DNA of 64,000 nt from Hydractinia symbiolongicarpus (Eukaryota > Cnidaria > Hydrozoa > Anthoathecata > Hydractiniidae): the NCBI RefSeq assembly GCF_029227915.1, contig NC_079876.1, positions 34,331,828-34,395,827 of the forward strand, given 5' to 3'. The notes under the pieces are model-generated. The model was given only the letters and a program-made list of their open reading frames with translations, did not search any database and was not told where the DNA came from. Positions 51,301 to 62,275 of the stretch are shown here, piece by piece; the first letter of the stretch is position 1, and every line of letters starts with the position of its first letter. The position numbers and the translations under genes were made by a program.

Positions 51301-54300
51301 CAAACGGATTGATACTGTTAGAAAGTCAATGAAATGTACTTTTTGAAACTGTCTCTATTTCTTCAGCGCGGGATAACAGCTAGCATTGGTCCCACAGTAA
51401 GAAATGACTTATTTATCTAAATTTTTAATTGAAGCGCTACCACAGAGAACAGTGTAATCGCTAAGTTTTGGCAATCATGTCAACTTAAGAAGAATGTTAT
51501 TTCTTGGAGTCCAACTGTCTCATTTATCACATTCATCAGATCACAGTCCAAAGTTAGTTCAATTAAGTCCCACAGTCAATCGTTTCACTGTTAAAAGCGA
51601 TGCAACCTGGTATTATCAGATAAATATCGCTAAATACATGTTGGTACGAATATGTGACCAAACCGTTGTAACTCAAACGGACCGACACCGATAGAAAGTC
51701 AATGAAATGTAGTTTTTGAAACTGTCGCTATTTCTTCAGCGCGCGACAACGGCCAGGATTGGTCCCACTGTAAAGAATGACTTATTTACCCAAATTTTTA
51801 AATGAAGCGCTACCACAGCGCCCAGTGTAATCGCTGAGTTCCGGCAATCGCGTCAAAATAAGAAGAATTTTATTTCTTGGAGTCCAATTGTCTCACTTTC
51901 ACATTTATAAGGTCACAGTCCTTAATCAGTTCAATTAAGTCCCACAGTCAATCGTTTCACTGTTAAAAGCCATACAACCTAGTAATATCAGAAAAATATC
52001 GCTAAATTCATGTTGGTACGAATATGTGCCTCAACCATTGTAACTCAAACGGACTGACACCGTTAGAAAGTCAATGAAATGTAGTTTTTGAAACTGTCGC
52101 TATTTCTTCAGCGCGCGATAACGGATAGGATTGGTCCCACAGTAAAGAATGACTTATTTTTCTAAACTCTTAAATGAAGCGCTACCACAGCGGCCAGTGT
52201 AATTGCCAAGCTCCGGCAATCGCGTCAAATTAAGGAGAATGTTATTTCTTGGAGTCCAATTGTCTCATTTTTCACATTTATCAGGTCACAGTCCAAAGTT
52301 AGTTCAATTAAGTCCCACAGTCAATCGTTTCATTGTTAAAAGCGATGCAACCTAGTAGTATGAAAAAAATATCGCTAAATACATGTTGGTACGAATATGT
52401 GACACAACCGTTGAAACTCAAACGGACCTACACCGTTAGAAAGTCAATGAAATGTAGTTTTTGAAACTGTCGCTATTTCTTCAGCGCGCGATAACGGCTA
52501 GGATTGGTCCCACAATAAAAAACGACTTTTTTATCTCAATTCTTAAATGAAGCGCTACCACAGAGCCCAGTGTAATCGCTGAGTTTCGGCAATCATGTGA
52601 AATTAAGAAGAATGTTATTTCTTGGAGTCCAATTGTCTCCTTTATCACATTTATCAGGTGACAGTCCAAAGTTAGTTCAATTAAGTCCCACAGTCAATCG
52701 TTTCATAATTAAAAGCGATGCAACCTAGTAATATCACAAAAATATCGCTAAATACATGTTTGTACGAATGTGTGACCTAACCGTTGTAACTTAAACGGAC
52801 AGACACCGTTAGAAAGTCAATGAAATGTAGTTTTTGAAACTGTCGCTATTTCTTCAGCGCGCGATAACGGATAGGATTGGTCCCACAGTAAAGAATGACT
52901 TATTTATCTAAATTTTTAAATGAAGCGCTACCACAGCGCCCAGTGTAATCACTGAGTTCCGGCAATCACGTCAAATTAAGAAGAATGTTATTTCTTGGAG
53001 TCCAATTGTCTCATTTATCACATTTATCAGATCACAGTCCAAATTTAGTTCAATTAAGTCCCACAGTCAATCGGTTCACTGTTAAAAGCGATGCAACCTA
53101 GTAATATCAGAAAAATATCGCTAAATTCATGTTGGTACGAATATGTGCCTCAACCATTGTAACTCAAACGGACTGACACCGTTAGAAAGTCAATGAAATG
53201 TAGTTTTTGAAACTGTCGCTATTTCTTCAGCGCGCGATAACGGATAGGATTGGTCCCACAGTAAAGAATGACTTATTTATCTAAACTCTTAAATGAAGCG
53301 CTACCACAGCGGCCAGTGTAATCGCCGAGCTCCGGCAATCGCGTCAAATTAAGGAGAATGTTATTTCTTGGAGTCCAATTGTCTCATTTTTCACATTTAT
53401 CAGGTCACAGTCCAAAGTTAGTTCAATTAAATCCCACAGTCAATCGTTTCATTGTTAAAAGCGATGCAACCTAGTAGTATGAAAAAAATATCGCTAAATA
53501 CATGTTGGTACGAATATGTGACACAACCGTTGAAACTCAAACGGACTGACACCGTTAGAAAGTCAATGAAATGTAGTTCTTGAAACTGTCGCTATTTCTT
53601 CAGCGCGCGATAACGGCTAGGATTGGTCCCACAATAAAAAACGACTTTTTTATCTCAATTCTTAAATGAAGCGCTACCACAGAGCCTAGTGTAATTGCTG
53701 AGTTTCGTCAATCATGTCAAATTAAGAAGAATGTTATTTCTTGGAGTCCAATTGTCTCCTTTATCACATTTATCAGGTGACAGTCCAAAGTTAGTTCAAT
53801 TAAGTCCCACAGTCAATCGTTTCATAGTTAAAAGCGATGCAACCTAGTAATATCAGATAAATATCGCTAAATACATGTTGGTACGAATGTGTGACCTAAC
53901 CATTGAAACACAAACGGACTGACACCGTTAGAAAGTCAATGAAATGTAGTTCTTGAAACTGTCGCTATTTCTTCAGCGCGCGATAACGCCTAGGATTACT
54001 CCCACAATAAAAAACGACTTTTTTATCTCAATTCTTAAATGAAGCGCTACCACAGAGCCCAGTGTAATCGCTGAGTTTCGGCAATCATGTGAAATTAAGA
54101 AGAATGTTATTTCTTGGAGTCCAATTGTCTCCTTTATCACATTTATCAGGTGACAGTCCAAAGTTAGTTCAATTAAGTCCCACATTCAATCGTTTCATAG
54201 TTAAAAGCGATGCAACCTAGTAATATCACAAAAATATCGCTAAATACATGTTTGTACGAATGTGTGACCTAACCGTTGTAACTCAAACGGACAGACACCG

Positions 54301-54416
54301 TTAGAAAGTCAATGAAATGTAGTTTTTGAAACTGTCGCTATTTCTTCAGCGCGCGATAACGGATAGGATTGGTCCCACAGTAAAGAATGACTTATTTATC
54401 TAAATTTTTAAATGAA

Positions 54417-54431
54417 GCGCTACCACAGCGC
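54417..54431. other. Short inverted repeat in the monomer
   Basis: Five-base perfect arms GCGCT and AGCGC around ACCAC. Many monomers with the CGCCCAGTG form keep it; those with CGGCCAGTG or CGGTCAGTG reduce the arms to four bases and those with GAGCCCAG or GAGACCAG lose most of it, so it varies by subtype. It is too short to claim a cruciform or an RNA structure. Confidence 0.5.
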
Positions 54432-54645
54432 CCAGTGTAATCGCTGAGTTCCGGCAATCACGTCAAATTAAGAAGAATGTTATTTCTTGGAGTCCAATTG
54501 TCTCATTTATCACATTTATCAGATCACAGTCCAAATTTAGTTCAATTAAGTCCCACAGTCAATCGGTTCACTGTTAAAAGCGATGCAACCTAGTAATATC
54601 AGATAAATATCGCTAAATACATGTTGGTACGAATGTGTGACCTAA

Positions 54646-54675
54646 CCGTTGAAACACAAACGGACTGACACCGTT
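54646..54675. other. CCGTT / AACGG / CCGTT triple element
   Basis: Three alternating copies of a pentamer and its reverse complement, spaced 13 and 12 bases start to start. The TAACGG near monomer position 17 and the CCGTTA at the third element fit the general Myb-type core YAACKG. Protein binding is inference only. The first element is CCATT in several subtypes (CTCAACCATTG), and the third becomes ACTGTT in b-like subtypes. Confidence 0.4.
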
Positions 54676-56577
54676 AGAAAGTCAATGAAATGTAGTTCTT
54701 GAAACTGTCGCTATTTCTTCAGCGGGCGATAACGGCTAGGATTACTCCCACAATAAAAAACGACTTTTTTATCTCAATTCTTAAATGAAGCGCTACCACA
54801 GAGCCCATTGTAATCGCTGAGTTTCGGCAATCATGTGAAATTAAGAAGAATGTTATTTCTTGGAGTCCAATTGTCTCCTTTATCACATTTATCAGGTGAC
54901 AGTCCAAAGTTAGTTCAATTAAGTCCCACAGTCAATCGTTTCATAGTTAAAAGCGATGCAACCTAGTAATATCACAAAAAAATCGCTAAATACATGTTTG
55001 TACGAATGTGTGACCTAACCGTTGTAACTCAAACGGACAGACACCGTTAGAAAGTCAATGAAATGTAGTTTTTGAAACTGTCGCTATTTCTTCAGCGCGC
55101 GATAACGGATAGGATTGGTCCCACAGTAAAGAATGACTTATTTATCTAAATTTTTAAATGAAGCGCTACCACAGCGCCCAGTGTAATCGCTGAGTTCCGG
55201 CAATCACGTCAAATTAAGAAGAATGTTATTTCTTGGAGTCCAATTGTCTCATTTATCACATTTTTCAGATCACAGTCCAAATTTAGTTCAATTAAGTCCC
55301 ACAGTCAATCGGTTCACTGTTAAAATCGATGCAACCTAGTAATATCAGATAAATATCGCTAAATACATGTTGGTACGAATATGTGACCCAAACGTTGTAA
55401 CTCAAACGGACTGACACCGTTAGAAAGTCAATGAAATGTAGTTTTTGAAACTATTGCTACTTCTTCAGCGCGCGCTAGCGGCTAGGATTGGTCCCACAGT
55501 AACAAATGACTTTTTTTAGCTTAATTTTTAAATGAAGCGGTACCACAGCGCCCAATGTAATCGCTGAGTTCCGGCAATCACGTCAAATTAAGAAGAATGT
55601 TATTTCTTAGAGTCCAATTGTCTCACTTTTACATTTATAAGGTCACAGTCCATAATCAGTTCAATTAAGTCCCACAGTCAATCGTTTCACTGTTAAAAGC
55701 CATACATACTAGTAATATCAGAAAAATATCGCTAAATTCATGTTGGTACGAATATGTGCCTCAACCATTGTAACTCAAACGGATTGATACTGTTAGAAAG
55801 TCAATGAAATGTACTTTTTGAAACTGTCTCTATTTCTTCAGCGCGGGATAACAGCTAGGATTGGTCCCACAGTAAGAAATGACTTATTTATCTAAATTTT
55901 TAATTGAAGCGCTACCACAGAGACCAGTGTAATCGCTAAGTTTTGGCAATCATGTCAAATTAAGAAGAATGTTATTTCTTGGAGTCCAACTGTCTCATAT
56001 ATCACATTTATCAGATCACAGTCCAAAGTTAGTTCAATTAAGTCCCACAGTCAATCGTTTCACTGTTAAAAGCGATGCAACCTGGTATTATCAGATAAAT
56101 ATCGCTAAATACATGTTGGTACGAATATGTGACTTAACCGTTGTAACTCAAACGGACCGACACCGTTAGAAAGTCAATGAAATGTAGTTTTTGAAACTGT
56201 CGCTATTTCTTCAGCGCGCGACAACGGCCAGGATTGGTCCCACAGTAAAGAATGACTTATTTACCCAAATTTTTAAATGAAGCACTACCACAGCGCCCAG
56301 TGTAATCGCTGAGTTCCGGCAATCGCGTCAAAATAAGAAGAATTTTATTTCTTGGAGTCCAATTGTCTCACTTTCACATTTATAAGGTCACAGTCCTTAA
56401 TCAGTTCAATTAAGTCCCACAGTCAATCGTTTCACTGTTAAAAGCCATACAACCTAGTAATATCAGAAAAATATCGCTAAATTCATGTTCGTACGAATAT
56501 GTGCCTCAACCATTTTAACTCAAACGGACTGACACCGTTAGAAAGTCAATGAAATGTAGTTTTTGAAACTGTCGCTA

Positions 56578-57188
56578 TTTCTTCAGCGCACGATAACGGA
56601 TAGGATTGTTCCCACAGTAAATAATGACTTATTTATCTAAACTCTTACATGAAGCGCTATCACAGCGGCCAGTGTAATCGCTGATTTCCGGCAATCACGT
56701 CAAATTAAGAAGAATGTTATTTCTTGGAGTCAAATTTTCTCATTTATCACATTTATCAGGTCACAGTCCAAAGTTAGTTCAATTAAGTCCCACAGTCAAT
56801 CGTTTCATAGTTAAAAGGGATGCAATGCAATAACGGCTAGGATTGGTCCCACAATAAAAAAATAACTTTTTTATCTTAATTCTTAAATGACGCGCTACCA
56901 CAGAGCCCAGTGTAATCCCTGAGTTTCGGCAATCATGTCAAATTAAAAAAAATGTTATATCTTGTAGTCCAATTGTCTCCTTTACCACATTTATCAGGTG
57001 ACAGTCTAAAGTTAGTTCAATTAAGTCCCACAGTCAATCGTTTCATTGATAAAAGCGATGCAACCTAGTAGTCTCAGAAAAATATCGCTAAATACATGTT
57101 GGTACGAATATGTGACCCAACCGTTGTAACTCAAACGGACCGACACCGTTAGAAAGTTAATGAAATGTAGTTTTTGAAACTGTCGCTA
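56578..57188. repeat. Deletion-fused double monomer 16
   Basis: Junction ATGCAATGCA at 56820-56829; 611-bp form with GCGCACGATAACGG start as at 38601 and 42064. It lacks the CACAGTGAATCG change of the 42064 and 43794 copies, so in this respect it is closer to the copy at 38601. Confidence 0.95.
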
Positions 57189-58307
57189 TTTCTTCAGCGC
57201 GCGATAACGGATAGGATTGTTCCCACAGTAAAAAATGACTTACTTATCTCAATTCTTAAATGAAGCGCTACCACAGCGGCCAGTGTAATCGCTGAGTTCC
57301 GGCAATCACGTCAAATTAAGAAGAATGCTATTTCTTGGAGTCAAATTGTCTCATTTATCACATTTATCAGGTCACAGTCCAAAGTTAGTTCAATTAAGTC
57401 CCACAGTCAATCGTTTCATAGTTAAAAGCGATGCAACCTAGTAAAATCAGAAAAATATCGCTAAATACATGTTGGTACGAATATGTGACCAAACCGTTGT
57501 AACTGAAACGGACTGACACCGTTAGAAGGTCAATGAAATGTAGTTTTTGAAACTGTCGCTATTTCTTCAGCGCGCGATAACGGATAGGATTGGTCCTACA
57601 GTAAAGAATGACTTATTTATCTAAACTCTTAATTGAAGCGCTACCACAGCGGCCAGTGTAATCGCTAAGCTCCGGCAATCGCGTCAAATTAAGGAGAATG
57701 TTATTTCTTGGAGTCCAATTGTCTCATTTTTCACATTTATCAGGTCACAGTCCAAAGTTAGTTCAATTAAGTCCCACAGTCAATCGTTTCATTGTTATAA
57801 GCAATGCAACCTAGTAGTATGAAAAAAATATCGCTAAATACATGTTGGTACAAATATGTGACACAACCGTTGAATCTCAAACGGACTGACACCGTTAAAA
57901 AGTCAATGAAATGTAGTTCTTGAAACTGTCGCTATTTCTTCAGCGCGCGCTAACGGCCAGGATTGGTCCCACAGTAACAAATGACTTATTTCCCCAAACT
58001 TTTAAATGAAGCGCTACCACAGAGACCAGTGTAATCGCTGAGTTTCGTCAATCATGTCAATATAAGAAGAATGTTATTTGTTGGAGTCCAATTGTCTCCT
58101 TTATCACATTTATCAGGTGACAGTTCAAAGTTAGTTCAATTAAGTCCCACAGTCAATCGTTTCATAGTTAAAAGCGATGCAACCTTATAATATTAGAAAA
58201 ATATTGCTAAATACATGTTGGTATGAATATGTGACCAAACCGTTGTAACTGAAAGGGACTGACACCGTTAGAAAGTCAATGAAATGTAGTTTTTGAAACT
58301 GTCGCTA
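56578..58307. repeat. 1730-bp HOR unit, displaced copy
   Basis: Fused unit at 56578 and full monomers at 57189, 57562 and 57935, the same order as 42064-43793 and 43794-45523. Offset from 43794 is 12784 bp. It is separated from the other copies by more than 10 kb of other subtypes. Private change GTTATTTGTTGG near 58075. Confidence 0.92.
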
Positions 58308-58919
58308 TTTCTTCAGCGCGCGATAACGGATAGGATTGTTCCCACAGTAAAAAATGACTTACTTATCTAAACTCTTACATGAAGCGCTACCACAGCGGCC
58401 AGTGTAATCGCTGAGTTCCGGCAATCACGTCAAATTAAGAAGAATGCTATTTCTTGGAGTCAAATTGTCTCATTTATCACATTTATCAGGTCACAGTCCA
58501 AAGTTAGTTCAATTAAGTCCCACAGTCAATCGTTTCATAGTTAAAAGGGATGCAATGCAATAACGGCTAGGATTGGTCCCACAATAAAGAAATGACTTTT
58601 TTTATCTTAATTCTTAAATGACGCGCTACCACAGAGCCCAGTGTAATCCCTGAGTTTCGGCAATCATGTCGAATTAAGAAGAATGTTATATCTTGTAGTC
58701 CAATTGTCTCCTTTACCACATTTATCAGGTGGCAGTCCAGGGTTAGTTCAATTAAGTCCCACAGTCAATCGTTTCATTGTTAAAAGCGATGCAACCTAGT
58801 AGTCTCAGAAAAATATCGCTAAATACATGTTGGTACGAATATGTGACCCAACCGTTGTAACTCAAACGGACCGACACCATTAGAAAGTCAATGAAATGTA
58901 GTTTTTGAAACTGTCGCTA
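58308..58919. repeat. Deletion-fused double monomer 17
   Basis: Junction ATGCAATGCA at 58550-58559. It carries the four private marks of the unit at 45524 (AAAGAAATGAC, GTCGAATTAAG, GGTGGCAGTCCAGGG, CACCATTAG). Confidence 0.95.
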
Positions 58920-59665
58920 TTTCTTCAGCGCGCGACAACGGCCAGGATTGGTCCCACAGTAAAAAATGACTTATTTCCCCAAACTTTTAAATGAAGCGCT
59001 ACCACAGCGCCCAGTGTAATCGCTGAGTTCCGGCAATCACGTCAAATTAAGAATAATGGTATTTCTTGGAGTCCAATTGTCTCATTTATCACGTTTATCA
59101 GGTCTCAGTCCAAAGTTAGTTCAATTAAGTCCCACAGTCAATCGTTTCATAGTTAAAAGCGATGCAACCTAGTAATATCAGAAAAATATCGCTAAATACA
59201 TGTTGGTACGAATATGTGACCAAACCGTTGTAACTGAAACGGACTGACACCGTTAGAAGGTCAATGAAATGTAGTTTTTGAAACTGTCGCTATTTCTTCA
59301 GCGCGCGATAACGGATAGGATTGGTCCTACAGTAAAGAATGACTTATTTATCTAAACTCTTAATTGAAGCGCTACCACAGCGGCCAGTGTAATCGCTAAG
59401 CTCCGGCAATCGCGTCAAATTAAGGAGAATGTTATTTCTTGGAGTCCAATTGTCTCATTTTTCACATTTATCAGGTCACAGTCCAAAGTTAGTTCAATTA
59501 AGTCCCACAGTCAATCGTTTCATTGTTAAAACCGATGCAACCTAGTAGTATGAAAACAATATCGCTAAATACATGTTGGTACAAATATGTGACACAACCG
59601 TTGAATCTCAAACGGACTGACACCGTTAAAAAGTCAATGAAATGTAGTTCTTGAAACTGTCGCTA
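58920..59665. repeat. Two monomers linking 1730-bp and 2610-bp blocks
   Basis: Starts are 58920 and 59293. The left half of 58920 matches 46136 (AAGAATAATG, TCACGTTTATCAGGTCTCAG); its right half instead has GAAACGGACTG and GAAGGTCAATG, as in monomers 39212 and 42675. Monomer 59293 begins GGTCCTACAG, as expected after that subtype, and ends with TAGTATGAAAACAATATCG, as in the right half of 46136. Confidence 0.85.
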
Positions 59666-62275
59666 TTTCTTCAGCGCGCGCTAACGGCAAGGATTGGTCC
59701 CACAGTAAAAAAACGACTTTTTTTAGCTTAATTTTTAAATGAAGCGCTACCACAGAGCCCAGTGTAATCGCTGAGTTCCGGCAATCACGTCAAATTAAGA
59801 AGAATGTTATTTCTTGGAGTCCAATTGTCTCACTTTCACATTTATAAGGTCACAGTCCATAATCAGTTCAATTAAGTCCCAAAGTCAATCGTTTCACTGT
59901 TAAAAGCCATACAACCTAGTAATATCAGAAAAATATCGCTAAATACATGTTGGTACGAATATGTGCCTCAACCATTGTAACTCAAACGGACTGATACTGT
60001 TAGAAAGTCAATGAAATGTAGTTTTTGAAACTGTCGCTATTTCTTCAGCGCGCGATAACGGATAGGATTGGTCCCACAGTAAAGAATGACTAATTTATCT
60101 AAACTCTTAAATGAAGCTCTACCACAGCGGCCAGTGTAATCGCTGAGCTCCGGCAATCACGTCAAATTAAGAAGAATGTTATTTCTTGGAGTCCATTTAT
60201 CTCATTTTTCACATTTATCAGGTCACAGTTCAAAGTTAGTTCAATTAAGTCCCACAGTCAATCGTTTCATTGTTAAAAGCGATGCAACCTAGTAATATGA
60301 AAAAAATATCGCTACATACATGTTGGTACGAATATGTGACCCAACCGTTGTAACTCCAACGGAACGACACCAGTAGAAATTCAATGAAATGTAGTTTTTG
60401 AAACTGTCGCTATTTCTTCAGCGCGCAACAACGGCCAGGATTGGTCCCACAGTAAAGAATGACTTATTTACCCAAACTTTTAAATGAAGCGCTACCACAG
60501 CGCCCAGTGTAATCGCTGAGTTCCGGCAATCGAGTCAAAATAAGAAGAATGTTATTTCTTGGAGTCCAATTGTCTCACTTTCACATTCATAAGGTCACAG
60601 TTCTTAATCAGTTCAATTAAGTCCCACAGTCAATCGTTTCACTGTTAAAAGCCATACAACCTAGTAATATCAGAAAAATATCGCTAAATTCATGTTGGTA
60701 CGAATATGTGCCTCAACCATTGTAACTCAAACGGACTGACACTGTTAGAAAGTCAATGAAATGTAGTTTTTGAAACTGTCGCTATTTCTTCAGCGCGCGA
60801 TAACGGATAGGATTGGTCCCACAGTAAAGAATGACTTATTTATCTAAACTTTTAAATGAAGCGCTACCACAGCGGCCAGTGTAATCGCCGAGCTCCGGCA
60901 ATCGCGTCAAATTAAGGAAAATGTTATTTCTTGGAGTCCAATTGTCTCATTTTTCACATTTATCAGGTCACAGTCCAAAGTTAGTTCAATTAAGTCCCAC
61001 AGTCAATCGTTTCATTGTTATAAGCGATGCAACCTACTAGTATGAAAAAAATATCGCTAAATACATGTTGGTACGAATATGTGACACAACCGTTGAAACT
61101 CAAACGAACTGACACCGTTAGAAAGTCAATGAAATGTAGTTTTTGAAACTGTCGCTATTTCTTCAGCGCGCGATAACGGATAGGACTTGTCCCTCAGTAA
61201 AAAACGACTTATTTATCTAAACTTTTAAATGAAGCGCTACCACAGCGCCCAGTGTAATCGCTGAGTTCCGGCAATCACGTCAAATTAAGAAGAATGTTAT
61301 TTCTTGGAGTCCAATTGTCTCCTTTATCACATTTATCAGGTGACAGTACAAAGTTAGTTCAATTAAGTCCCACAGTCAATCGTTTCATAGTTAAAAGCGA
61401 TGCAACCTAGTAATATGAAAAAAATATCGCTACATACATGTTGGTACGAATATGTGACCCAACCGTTGTAACTCAAACGGACCGACACCGTTAGAAAGTC
61501 AATGAAATGTAGTTTTTGAAACTGTCGCTATTTCTTCAGCGCGCGAGAACGGCCAGGATTGGTCCCACAGTAAAGAATGACTTATTTACCCAAACTTTTA
61601 AATGAAGCGCTACCACAGCGCCCAGTGTAATCGCTGAGTTCCGGCAATCGCGTCAAAATAAGAAGAATGTTATTTCTTGGAGTCCAATTGTCTCACGTTC
61701 ACATTTATAAGGTCACAGTCCTTAATCAGTTCAATTAAGTCCCACAGTCAATCGTTTCACTGTTAAAAGCCATACAACCTAGTAATATCAGAAAAATATC
61801 GCTAAATTCATGTTGGTACGAATATGATCCTCAACCATTGTAACTCAAACGGACTGACACCGTTAGAAAGTCAATGAAATGTAGTTTTTGAAACTGTCGC
61901 TATTTCTTCAGTGCGCGATAACGGATGGGATTAGTCCCACAGTAAAGAATGACTTATTTATCTAAACTTTTAAATGAAGCGCTACCACAGCAGCCAGTGT
62001 AATCGCCGAGCTCCGGCAATCGCGTCAAATTAAGGAAAATGTTATTTCTTGGAGTCCAATTGTCTCATTTTTCACATTTATCAGGTCACAGTCCAAAGTT
62101 AGTTCAATTAAGTCCCACAGTCAATCGTTTCATTGTTAAAAGCGATGCAACCTAGTAGTATGAAAACAATATCGCTAAATACATGTTGGTACAAATATGT
62201 GACACAACCGTTGAATCTCAAACGGACTGACACCGTTAAAAAGTCAATGAAATGTAGTTCTTGAAACTGTCGCTA
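59666..62275. repeat. 7-monomer HOR of 2610 bp, copy 1
   Basis: Starts are 59666, 60040, 60413, 60785, 61158, 61531 and 61903. The next copy begins at 62276; landmarks such as TTCCGGCAATCGAGTC (60521 and 63131) and TAGGACTTGTCCC (61181 and 63791) keep an offset of exactly 2610 bp. Confidence 0.92.

Larger units (their letters stand above)
54341..54713. repeat. Representative monomer with internal motifs
   Basis: A complete monomer used to place motifs. An inverted repeat GCGCT-ACCAC-AGCGC lies at 54417-54431. The decamer GTCCCACAGT occurs at 54372-54381 and again at 54550-54559, 178 bp apart. CCGTT at 54646-54650, AACGG at 54659-54663 and CCGTT at 54671-54675 form two overlapping dyads. The G+C-rich, CpG-rich part is the first 120 bases or so. 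No match to the vertebrate CENP-B box pattern was seen. Function of these motifs is unknown. Confidence 0.8.
48374..56577. repeat. Fused-unit-free block with 4-, 10- and 12-monomer relations
   Basis: Starts are 48374, 48747, 49120, 49494, 49867, 50240, 50612, 50985, 51358, 51731, 52103, 52476, 52849, 53222, 53595, 53968, 54341, 54714, 55087, 55460, 55833 and 56206. Related groups are: 49494-50611 and 50985-52102 (offset 1491 bp); 50985-52102 and 55460-56577 (offset 4475 bp); and GGATTACTCCC monomers at 48747, 53968 and 54714. The run 49120-49493 is also nearly repeated at 49494 in its left half. None of the 22 monomers carries the fused-unit junction, and no strict HOR period holds across the block. 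Confidence 0.85.

Noticed and set aside
54417-54431. GCGCT-AGCGC inverted repeat as an intrinsic terminator or RNA hairpin
   Set aside because: Arms are only five bases, there is no following T run, and the arms are lost in many monomer subtypes.
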